This document shows, piece by piece, positions 42,301 through 51,030 of a stretch of DNA of 64,000 bases. The notes beneath the pieces were generated by a model that was not told the DNA's origin, did not search any database, and saw only the letters and a list, made by a program, of their open reading frames with translations. Positions within the stretch are counted from its first letter, which is position 1; every line of letters starts with the position of its first letter. Source of the DNA: Pachyseris speciosa (Eukaryota; Cnidaria; Anthozoa; Scleractinia; Pachyseridae). The stretch spans positions 36,001-100,000 of the forward strand of contig JAEMWC010001606.1 of NCBI GenBank assembly GCA_016490735.1, read 5' to 3'. The position numbers and the translations under genes are program-made.

Positions 42301-45300
42301 TGAGGTTTCATTAAAGTACGCCAAACACCAAAAATTTTTTTCGCTAAAATAAAACCACATAAATAGACCGCAATAAATATACAGCCAGAAGTCAGGCTAT
42401 TTGCTGGGTGCTGGAACTCCCTCTTCAAACCTTTAAATCTTTGCACCTGTCACAACAACATTTCGCCTTTATTTCCAGTTTTGGACATTTTTATGGGCTT
42501 CAAACATACAAAAAATGAAGCATCATTTGGTACAGACCAAGTCAGAAGGAGCTTGGGTCTATTCTCAATTTGATGTCACAAACTGCTTTGCATGCATGTT
42601 TTCAAAGACTTAAAGCAATGTAAATCAGTTTGTGACGTCAAATCGAGAATAGACCCAAGCCTCTCCTGACCTGGTTGTGGGACAGACGATGGCGAGATTT
42701 TACAACTTTTAAACAGCCCATGAAAACTGGTGAAGATTCGGTAAAAAAGGCACAATGTGTTTCAAACAGGTGCAAAGATTTATTTTAGTGAAAAATAAAA
42801 TTAAGTGTTAAGTGCACTTTAAGTTTTTAGGTAGAATGGTGAATAGGAGGGTATATGGATTTGTACCCCTCAACAAGTTATTTCATGTAGACTGGGTTTC
42901 CATCTCCCCCAATGCATGTACCATGTTCACAGTTTATGGATGGCATTGTCCTGTTCCTAGTTTCTGATAAAACCCTGAGTTAATTGGGCTTCCAAACATT
43001 TTATCCATCAGAGTCTGCTTACTCAGGCAGACTCTTTGCTGCCACTCGCAGAGTTGCTAGGATCTCACAGGTCATGTACTGATGTTCAGAATACACAGTC
43101 AAAATGTATATTGTAGGGCTTTCACAAAAGATTGTAACCCATTATACACATCAAATTATTGCTGAACAGGCTTTATATGACTTGAATGTTGAAGGTTACC
43201 TTGAAACCCAAGATGGTAGTGCTCTCACTGGTGGTTTTGTTGTGCAAGGTGTACCATGTAACTGAAATCTTTACCAGTCATATACACTGTACTCTATGGT
43301 TTTTCGTTGGAAGCAGCTACATGTACTTTTCAGTGGATGATAAAAAAACGACTTTGTTTAACAAGGTGACACTTAACAGTTATTCAACTGTCAAACCTGT
43401 GGCCCTCGAAATAATTCCGGATCAAATTGGAATTCAGAATGTAGGTTTTTTAGGAGAGGGGAAAACAGAAGTACCCAGAGAAAAACCTCTTGGAGCAGAG
43501 TAGAGAACCAACAACAAACTCAACCCATGCTGCATTGATGGGATGCAAGTGCTCTCACCACTATGCCATCCCTGCTCCCCTAAATACAATTCTTAGAAGC
43601 CCAGTGATAATGATGGAAATGCCTGTGTTCAGTGAGGTGTCTGATATCCTGCGGGATATCATAAGGAGTTGCACCACTGCTTGGTGTCTAGCAGATATTG
43701 CAAGCAGTTTTCCAATGTTGTTTGTTCTTTATTTAAGGTATAGAGAATGCAAGTAATCCAACTGTCATACCCATGCCAGATGTGAATGATGCAGTAAGTA
43801 CATATATTTCTAATTCACGGTATGCATTTTATATTTATACAAAATCTTCATCTTAAATATAAATAGTGTTATCAAAAAGACATTGCTCAGTTACTACAGT
43901 ACTGCTTAAAATTAAGTTACCTGTCGCATCGCGTTTCCTGCGCTATGCGATTAGTGTAGCGCGAGTCACTAAAGCAGAAATTTTTGGTATAAATTTTGGA
44001 TGATTTTGCAACGTGACATCAATTAAGTTCACAAAACACTTTCCAAATGCAGCTATTGTTCTGCCAAATTTGAGTCGTTCATATGTGTAGTTCACTTCTG
44101 TGCAAATAACAGGGTTCGCACACACCTTGAAATTCCTTGAAAGTGCTTGAATTTGAAAATCAAAATTCAAGGCCTTGAAAGTCAGTGAAAAGTACATTGG
44201 GTCCTTGAAAAACCTTGAAATTTGCTGTTTTACTGTTTCCACTTAATGGAAGAACTAGCAAAGACTTAGACTTGAACAAATCTGGCAGTTATCCCTTAAA
44301 CCTGATCGTCTAGTATCACATTCTAAAGGCATTTTTTTTACTACATGGAGTGCTTGAAAAATTTTTTTTGTGCCCTGGAATGTCCTTCAAAAGTCCTTGA
44401 ATTTTTAGTCCAACAAAGAGTACAAACCCTGAAATAAATATAACATCATTGAGTTCATTACAAATCAAAAACTTGTAAACAAACCGATGAATGATGAATT
44501 ACGAATGATAAGCATAATTCGTCACTCCCGCTTAAGCACTGAATTTAGTTGAATTTTTATCGGTTCTGTCGTCGATATGTTTAAATGGTTGTGTTTTCTA
44601 TATTCGTCGAGGGCATAATCAAGAGCTAGTTCGGCACAAGCAAATGGCTAATGACCGGCCGGGTTACTGCGTATGCATTTTGCTTTCAGATCGCAAATTT
44701 GCATAAAACTGCAAAAACTGCTGTCTGCATAATTTGAAACCTTCCACTCAACGTGACCGAAAAATTCATGAGACGCCAAGGAATCGAACCTGAAACAGAA
44801 TGGAATTAATTTTATTTCCTTCTTTGTGCACGAAAAATTTTATCATGTAGAAATCTGAAGTTCATTCTGGCAATGGTGAAGACGCATAAGTTTGGGTAGT
44901 TGTATGTGAAATGTTTGTTTATTCAACACGCCGGCGCTCAATCGTATATTTTCTACTTTGAAAGACTGGAACACATTTACCTGGCTATATCTTCGTAAAC
45001 TTGTGCAGATTTTAATCCAGTAGAGTTTGTCCGTGCAAAAAAGATTTGCCGAAGAGCAATTCGGAAGCCTCGCACGTACTCTGCTTAATTACACCGGTCG
45101 AAGTTCAATGAACTTATTTATGGCTCGATCTGTTTTTAATTTGCCACTTCAAACTCTGTGCCAACTTGCCAACATTTTCAATTTTTTAATGGCTAGTTAT
45201 CAAGGATCAGATGAATAGAAAGCTAACAAAAAGTATCAAGCATCAGTCATGGCTTATGGACGAGCTGAAAAATTGGCGGTTTGATGTACAGTGTAGGAAG

Positions 45301-48300
45301 AAGCTTGTGTCCAAGGGAATCAAATTGAATGCTGTGCTCACGGCAGTAGAATTCCTCGGAATGTCTCCACTTTGAAAGACCAAAAAGCATGTTCATGTAC
45401 ATCATATTGTGTATGTAGGTTTTTTAAAGTTATTAATATGTCAATCTCAGTCTATCAAAGTTTCGAGGAGAAAACAGTTTGACACGGAATTTGGAAGCGT
45501 AGCACACGCTGCCCTTCTCCGGCGATGATTTATCGATTACACATATTCATTTCTTCTTAGTGGGCTTTTGCAAACACTGGAAATTGACTATTGAAATCGA
45601 CTGTTGTTGCTTTACAATGGGCATATTAAGTGGTGAGAGAGCTTCAAGTCAATATACTTACAGTTTCCAGGACATTGCGATGCAATTCGCGTAGCGCGCA
45701 ACGAGAATCGCATAGCTCAATTGCGTTGCGCGCGAGGGTGGTAACTTACTTTTGAGCAGTACGGTATGATTAAACAAGAATGAGTTTCAGACAGATTGTA
45801 GAATTTGTTAGTGCAGGACCTTCCACTCCTACGATTTGATGAAGTTTTAGTTGTCGTGAATGTAATGTGTGCTTAAAACTCTATAATATGTATTATTGTT
45901 GTTAGCTTGTTGTATTAACACTGTTGTTACATAAAAGTTATTGCACATTTTCCTCTGTGTTGTCTCAGGCAATTCCAACTGATAATATTGTGCAACCCTT
46001 ACCTGATGCACCCATCAACCCCCCAGTTGAATCTAGCCAGCCTGGAACAGTGTTGGTAAGTGCTGTCACTTGTTTTTTATCTGGAATTAACTAAACATTG
46101 TATTGTGAAGGAGTATCTTGAGACTATTGTGATTATTTGTTCCTGAGAAACACAGGCTTCTACACAGGGACTCTGTTTTTAGTTGTCAGTTATGAAGTTG
46201 AATCGTCAACCTCCTGCTTTGGAAGTACCAAACCAACTGAGCTAGTTATCACGTAGGGCCAAAAGTATATTTGTAAGTTTCAAAAGGAAGGATGTTAGTT
46301 GTGTTTTCTTTTTTGTTATTTTTTTATATGTTTGCACCATTACTTTTCCAATCAAAACAAAAGGCAAATTGAATGTTATTGGACACCGCAAGGTGATTTT
46401 AAAAAAGGAAGCTGTGATGAGATGATCAAGAGATGTGAGTTGTGAAAATGACAGCACTTTGTTGAATTATTCTTTGTCAATGCTTTTTGCCAACAAAACC
46501 CAATTAAAACCATGAGGTTGCTTTGTGCATTATTATTACAGTTAATACAGGCTGATTCCTCCATTGCAGTTTGTTATCAGCTTGGCAAAGGTCTTGAAAT
46601 TGTGTTCTATTGAAAGTTAAATGGGGTTATTTTACACTGCAGATGCATCTGATTTTATGTTAAATCTGTTACAAGTTAAGAAACTTTGTGGCAAAATCAT
46701 TATACCATAATTTTATGAATTCCATAGTTGCCCATTTCTCAAGACAATTACCTATTCTTTTTCACAAGATCTTCAGAAGCAGTTTGCTTCCTCAACAAAA
46801 TATTGTTTTTCAGTTCAGACAGGAAAACATGACAATCAATGCTCCCTTGTCCTAACTATGGATGTTAGCACTATGTTGACATAAGGAGCAACCATGTTAC
46901 ATTGAAATTTGCCCTGAATTGGAAAAAATCACTTGTGTGACATCTCTTTAATCCAGTCAGATCCACTTTTCTTTCTTTCTGTTTTTCCCATTTGTGTAGA
47001 CTTTTATTGCTACATTACCTTGTAATTGTTCTTGGGTACTACTGTACATATAGTTTTCATTTCTAATAACTCAACATGAAATCTAGTTAAGTCTGTAATT
47101 TTCATAGATAATACATGACCCTTCAAGCATGTATTTTGCTTTAATCGTGTTTAAATAAAGGATTTTACTTTTACTTATTAAGTGACCTACATGTAAAATA
47201 AACAAAAATCATTTTAAAACACTATAAACTTCAACACTGTACTCAAAAGGCAGATTCTCTTCCATTGGTTATGTGCCCATGGACTAGCTGGTTATATCCA
47301 GTATTAAATACTGTATATTGTGGTTCAGATTTGTTTTTGGTATAATTATTTTTAAAATTTAAATCTCAGATGGATTTTGAATTCTGTTGTCCCATACTCA
47401 AAATCAAATTCAAAATCAAACTGATGGAAGAATTTCATACCAAAAACAAGTGTAAATCACTTCTGTCAATACTTTATTGACTGTTTTCTATATCTAAATA
47501 AAATGACCAAGCTTGTATTGCATAACAAACCATATATGGTAAATGGGTAAGCTACACTGCCAACAACATCATAGAAGAATGGCCAATGCCTTATTTTAAC
47601 TAAAGTGCAAATAGACTGATTTTAATGTTACGATGTCTTTGTGTTGCTTGAAACCTCTGAGATTTATACAGGGGTACATTTATATGTTAATGTCTCAATG
47701 AGGTGTTTTTCTCTTTGAAACACTTTGTTTAGTCTAAGAAATAATATTTTTTATTCTAAGGGGTGTTGTGTGTCATTTGCTGTAACATTCACTTGCTTTC
47801 CTCTCTGTCTTTTGTGTTATAAATGCCTCTACAGAATTTTGTAGGCTACCACGTAACATTGCCTAAGACTAAGGGAGGCAAGTGGGGCAATTGTATGAGA
47901 GCAGAGGTTTCATCTCAAAGAATGAGCATTTGTCTCTTTCAGCACTATAGAAAAAACAAACCTTGGCATCTGAGGAGCAATTACAGTGTAACTAAGTTTA
48001 ACAATCCTTAACTTAAAGTGGTTTTCAATTGAGTGTCGAAAGTAATTCTGGTTTTGCTTTGGTTTTGCATTGCTTTGCTCCATGATTGGCCTGCAAAACT
48101 CGCGCCACTTTCTCAACCAATGAGAAGCAAAACCAAAACCAATTGTGACTTGCATGCGCGCATTTTCCCGTGCTTTGCGTCGGTTATATGTAATTACTTC
48201 GTATTCTGATTGGCTCATTGCACTGTTTCAGTCTGTTGTGATTGGTTAGAGTAATTGCTTTGGTTTTTGCTTTTACGACACTCAATTGAAAGGCGCTCTA

Positions 48301-49713
48301 ATGCGTATAAATTTATTTGACCAAAAGTAAAAACAGATTTAGAGTATTTGATGAATCTGTGTAGCTTACCTGTACATTGCATCCAACTGTTTTGCCATAA
48401 ATGGTTCGTTTTGCTCTGCCCTGATGTCACCTGTGAAATCATGGCCTTTTGAAATTTGAAATGTTGCTGGTTTTAGCTGTGTCAGATTTGTTAAAGATAG
48501 TGACTGCAAATCACTAAAAATAATTCCAGTTCCTTTACAAGGTTTTTTGTCACTTTTGCCTATTCACCTTTACAAACTTAGTCACAGCTAAAACCAATAA
48601 CTGAAACCTCTGTTCTCCTCTTGCCAGGCTCCTCAATTCCTTGCCGAGCCTCCCAACATCAAAGGTGTATATTGCGTGGTGGCAAATCTCCCAGTCGTTA
48701 ACAGCGGCAACAAGACAAATATGACATTTAAGTTCTGGAATTGTATCATGTGTTCTGAGTACTTTGTCCAGAAACCGGAAGTTGTCTTTCGTGTTGAGCA
48801 TCCACATTTGTTTGAAAGTCATCCTACATGGCTTTACCAGGCAGCTGTCTGTCAAAAATGTCATCAGAGTTTAAAGGCATCCAAACAGGGTGCTGCAACC
48901 ACTGCCACTCCCAAGGAGGCATCTTCATTTTCACTTAGAGTGGAGGCTGCTAATGGCAGTCAGCAAGTCAGCGCATCAACATCAGCTGAAGCCATCATTG
49001 CGGAAAGTGCTTCTAAAGTTTCTTACAATGATGCTGTTGTCTGCACCAGCCTACCCAGCAATCTTGTTATTAGTACTTCCACCAGTGAGCTTCCTGTAAA
49101 GTCTGCTGCAAAAAATGAGAGCAACGAGTGTAAGAACCTGGAGGAGGTGTTGTTTGATTGTTATATCTGCTCAAAGCCAGTGTACAAGAACTCTCGGCAT
49201 GGCAAACTCAGAAGGAGCAAATTTCCTATGTTATTCAGCAATTTACCAGAGAGCGTTGGTGTCCAAAAGGTCTGCTTTAAATGCTCCGAGAGACTGACAC
49301 GACAGCGAGACAGATTTGTGCATGCAGGCATTGCTGAAGAGAACAGGGATTATGTTGCTCATATTAAGATATGGACCGGAAAAGATTTCAGCAGTAGGAT
49401 CTCTTCACCACCCGCAAACAATGGTGATTCTTCAACATGTTTTGTTTGTGAAAAATATATCCCAGAGAATGCCGACCAGGATGTTAGGACACTAAACAGA
49501 ACCAAATTTCCATCAATTTTCTCAGTAGTTCCAGGCCAGACTATCAAGCTGTTGGTCTGTGATTCTTGCCACCGAAAGTTACTGAAAGTTAAGGGTAGAT
49601 TTGATGAGAATAACACAGTGGAAGAGGAAAGAGATTACTGGGTGTACATCAACAGCTGGAGGGACCAGAAGGGTTTAGAAAACCATCTGTATAGCTCATG
49701 TCTTCATAAATAG
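36277..49713 (+). CDS. second gene, uncharacterised, with triple CxxC modules
   Basis: Proposed exons: 36277-36351 (ATGATG start, phase 0 donor GTAAGG); 38769-38997 (or from 38803), rich in Ser/Glu with GVYTNELTADQEWVAQYG and IEEELEMKLQKRLK; 42053-42262 (DYAKSTMNELLGMFGYEGEI and an acidic tail); 43738-43792 (IENASNPTVIPMPDVNDA); 45969-46055 (AIPTDNIVQPLPDAPINPP); and 48628-49713 (terminal). Joins 43792/45969 and 46055/48628 are phase 0 with good splice sites. The join from the first exon into 38769 does not match in phase, so either the 38803 acceptor or an unseen exon is used. The join 42262/43738 is also unresolved: it would fit a donor at 42203. The N-terminal half looks disordered and helical; the C-terminal half carries zinc-binding-like modules. 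I do not recognise the family. Confidence 0.55.
37016..37140. repeat. TTATAAGG-type terminal repeat fragment
   Basis: CCATATTTTTTGGTTATAAG starts the stretch, with further TTATAAGGCGCA and TTATAAGACATA words. A reversed end (GCACCTTATAACTG...ATATGGTA) lies at 41730-41754. Both look like ends of the same transposon family. Confidence 0.45.
37241..37275 (+). other. hammerhead-like stem II remnant
   Basis: GGCTGG-TTTGA-CCAGCC-GAAA has the stem II plus GAAA arrangement of a hammerhead, but the CTGATGA box is replaced by CCTCAAA. It is probably a decayed ribozyme of another element. Confidence 0.3.
37493..38473. mobile_element. TTAA-flanked element, piggyBac-like ends
   Basis: The ends CCCATTGGCACC and GGTGGTCAATGGG are inverted, with TTAA outside on both sides (37489-37492 and 38474-38477). 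CCC-type ends with TTAA are characteristic of piggyBac. Two minus-strand open frames (157 codons at 37443-37916 and 79 codons at 37941-38180, with a CGACCTACCGCCA hairpin in the latter) may be remains of its protein, but no DDD motif is visible. Confidence 0.7.
38769..38997 (+). CDS. Ser/Glu-rich exon of the second gene
   Basis: The acceptor is TTTTGTCATCCAG and the donor GTG|GTAAAC. It encodes DAGFDSSSDSKATETDVEYN..., then EWVAQYGAERKIEEELEMKL. This is charged and probably a coiled coil at the end. It lies between inverted arms of a TTAA-flanked element (38478-39985). Confidence 0.55.
39126..39508. mobile_element. TTAA-flanked MITE
   Basis: AGGAGCACTGTCAC at left and GTGACACTGCCCCT at right are inverted. 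TTAA lies at 39122-39125 and 39509-39512. Confidence 0.75.
40100..41230 (+). mobile_element. Penelope-like retroelement remnant (RT end plus GIY-YIG)
   Basis: The RT C-terminal part reads PFLDMLIIKDSNGYLSTSVY, RKPTHTDQYLAYDSHHPQSV and KRGIVKCLYDRSKHLI (about 40195-40370). The GIY-YIG endonuclease part reads VYKIPCECGKVYIGET, a stop, then RSMREQIEEHDRDIRLAR and SEHSNTTGHYPLWNEV, ending EAWMPMIKQHN (about 40650-40970). RT followed by GIY-YIG is diagnostic of Penelope-like elements. An 80-bp segment (KEPEPGIKSTVVLPYVKG) is present twice, at about 40107-40195 and 40469-40550, and stops break the frame. It is inactive. Confidence 0.85.
41136..41175 (+). ncRNA. decayed hammerhead-like motif downstream of the Penelope-like remnant
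   Basis: CTGATGA, then AGACC..GGTC as a possible stem II, then GAAG where GAAA is required. Penelope-like elements are known to carry hammerhead motifs near their ends, so position and sequence agree, but the A-to-G change in the core should block cleavage. Confidence 0.5.
42053..42262 (+). CDS. exon of the second gene (DYAKSTMNELLGMFGYEGEI)
   Basis: The acceptor is TGTATATTTCAG and the donor CTG|GTAAGT. The exon is 70 codons, open in phase 0. A shorter version ending at 42203 (before GTGTTC) would fit the phase of the next exon. The segment TMNELLGMFGYEGEITREAV looks like two short helices, followed by acidic residues. Confidence 0.5.
43398..43582 (-). mobile_element. tRNA-derived SINE, minus strand
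   Basis: The reverse complement of the family at 14644-14896: GGGGAGCAGGG head, a box A-like ATGGCATAGTGGTGAGAGCA, the body with TTTTTCTCTGGGTACTTCTG and the end CCGGAATTATTTCGAGGGCC. Box B is degenerate. Confidence 0.75.
43897..45764. mobile_element. 1868-bp TA-flanked element without transposase
   Basis: Left CAGTACTGCTTAAAATTAAG and right CTTACTTTTGAGCAGTACGG are inverted, followed inward by GTTACC and GCGCGC-type sequence on both sides. TA borders the ends. No open frame above about 100 codons. It contains a nested MITE (44110-44431) and a relative of the 258-bp unit of 30440-30900. Confidence 0.6.
44110..44431. mobile_element. hAT-like MITE (CAGGGTT ends)
   Basis: CAGGGTTCGCAC at left and GTACAAACCCTG at right. 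The interior has repeated CCTTGAAA/TTTCAAGG words. The CAGGG-type end suggests the hAT group. The flanks GCAAATAA and AAATAAAT are only partly equal, so the target duplication has decayed or is shorter. Confidence 0.65.
45765..48016. other. introns of the second gene around exon 45969-46055
   Basis: Apart from that exon I see only AT-rich intron. A LINE-like 3' end (TTTAAATAAAGGATTTTACTT) is near 47150. The stretch 47836-48008 is open after CTCTACAG but ends in a stop without a clear donor, so I did not call it an exon. Confidence 0.4.
45969..46055 (+). CDS. Pro-rich linker exon of the second gene
   Basis: 29 codons after TGTCTCAG and before GTAAGTGC. It encodes AIPTDNIVQPLPDAPINPPV then ESSQPGTVL. 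It is in phase with the exons on both sides. Confidence 0.6.
48017..48292. mobile_element. MITE of the CGACACTCAATTGAAA family, complete
   Basis: TTTTCAATTGAGTGTCG at left and CGACACTCAATTGAAA at right. The interior has GGTTTTGCTTTGGTTTTGC and its inverse AGCAAAACCAAAACCAAT. Truncated relatives are at 27885-28106 and 31354-31408. Confidence 0.8.
48628..49713 (+). CDS. terminal exon with three CxxC...CxxC modules
   Basis: The exon opens after CTCTTGCCAG with APQFLAEPPNIKGVYCVVAN and runs 361 codons to TAG. Module 1 (about 48742-48870) has CIMC and CQKC. Module 2 (about 49159-49380) has CYIC and CFKC. Module 3 (about 49438-49670) has CFVC and CDSC. The spacing between the two CxxC pairs is about 35-42 residues. 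Modules 2 and 3 share KFPMLFS/KFPSIFS before the second pair, and RF..., EE.RDY and I..W after it. Module 1 keeps HPHLF but lacks the tail. Two CxxC pairs about 40 apart followed by a helix resemble the topology of ZAD (zf-AD) domains, which bind zinc and dimerise. This is a comparison of pattern only. A Ser/Thr/Ala-rich linker separates modules 1 and 2. Confidence 0.8.
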   Translation, partial: APQFLAEPPNIKGVYCVVANLPVVNSGNKTNMTFKFWNCIMCSEYFVQKPEVVFRVEHPHLFESHPTWLYQAAVCQKCHQSLKASKQGAATTATPKEASSFSLRVEAANGSQQVSASTSAEAIIAESASKVSYNDAVVCTSLPSNLVISTSTSELPVKSAAKNESNECKNLEEVLFDCYICSKPVYKNSRHGKLRRSKFPMLFSNLPESVGVQKVCFKCSERLTRQRDRFVHAGIAEENRDYVAHIKIWTGKDFSSRISSPPANNGDSSTCFVCEKYIPENADQDVRTLNRTKFPSIFSVVPGQTIKLLVCDSCHRKLLKVKGRFDENNTVEEERDYWVYINSWRDQKGLENHLYSSCLHK

Positions 49714-49969
49714 GCTGTTATACAAGCAGTAAGTAGACCAAGCTATGTAATTAAGTCAGATTAAGATAATTGAATTATTTTATTCCATAGTTTATAGGTT
49801 TCTGTAGAATTCTTCTTGTTATCTACATCTTTACCAATGACTTCTACCTAGTTCAAAATTTGGGTAATTGCCAACTTAGAATTCACTTTCACAGTTTATA
49901 ATATCAATGAAGACTCTCTTTAACCCTTTTAGCCCCAACCTGCACATTCTCCTTGCTGATCTCTGTATA

Positions 49970-50630
49970 ATTAACAATTTTCCTGCCAAATCGCGCAGAA
50001 TATTGCCTGATACTTAGCCGACTAGGCTGTAGACTTTCTAAGTTGGCTAAAATCAAGCAATATTCAACAACAACAACAACAACACTTTATTTCACCCCAG
50101 AATTTGAAAAGGAAAAATACATTATTATATCAAATGATGGGGGTGATGGCAACGTGAAATGACTTAAGAGCCAGAACCAGCCAAGAACCAGTTGAAGGGC
50201 TGAGAGCATAAACTGCTTATGTGTAATTTTAGGTCATTTTTGATTTTCCTCAGAAATAAACAAATTTTTGCATGTAACTTGCAAGCAATTCGATTCAGAA
50301 ACATTGTCCAGTATTTTTATTCACTGATTTTTGTTTCATTTCCGAGCAAAATCGAAAAACGACCTAAAATTACACATAGGCAGTTTATGCTCCCAGCCCT
50401 TCAGTTAAAAGCAAAGATTCCACAAGATTGAGCAGGATTATTGTTTTTTATTCAACTCATTAATGACAAAGAACAATTTTCTGCATTTTTTGCAAAAAAG
50501 CTGGAAAAAACGCCTTTTCTCTCTGCGACACACAAAATATGTACCTATAGTGCAGGATATCTGTGGAGTACACACGACAAACATTTAGCACGCTATGACC
50601 ATATTTGGACGTAACAATTTGTTCAATAAT
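49970..50630 (+). repeat. dispersed repeat, copy 2 (see 3500-3960), with an internal (CAA)n LINE tail
   Basis: Carries AGAATATTGCCTGATACTTA, AAGATTGAGC.GG and CTATGACCATATTTGGACGT, as in copy 1. It is interrupted near 50067 by (CAA)n followed by CACTTTATTT, the reverse of a LINE 3' end. Confidence 0.5.
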
Positions 50631-51030
50631 AATTGGCCATGTTCTAAACGAGTAAGGGCCTGGGAACGAATCCAAATTTCATTGAAAATCAATGAAATTG
50701 AACTAAATCGATTCTCCTCAAAATAAGCAGTTTCAGCAAGTTTGAGTACATTTGATTGAAAAGCCGCCAGATAACATACATTTAAAACTTAAAAAAATCC
50801 CATACAAATGTCTCTATTTCGGAAAGTTTGTCCCTCCAAACCATACAAAGTCTCTAATTTTCCCAATTTTCAAAAGCATTTTTTTCAGCTCCAATACAAC
50901 TGAACAGCGTCAAAGTTGGTTAGGTGACCATTTTTGAGATGCTCTTTCATGCAGTGGAAACAATTTTTTCCATTCAATAAATTTTAAAACCTCGTTCCCA
51001 GGCCCTTACGCATTTAGAACATGGCCAATT
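50631..51030. mobile_element. MITE with AATTGGCCATGTTCTAAA ends
   Basis: The left end AATTGGCCATGTTCTAAACG then TAAGGGCCTGGGAACGA is inverted at right as TCGTTCCCAGGCCCTTACGC then TTTAGAACATGGCCAATT. No coding sequence. Confidence 0.8.

Noticed and set aside
47836..48008. Possible extra exon of the second gene after CTCTACAG
   Set aside because: Open for 57 codons, but it ends in a stop without a good donor, and skipping it keeps the 46055/48628 join in phase.
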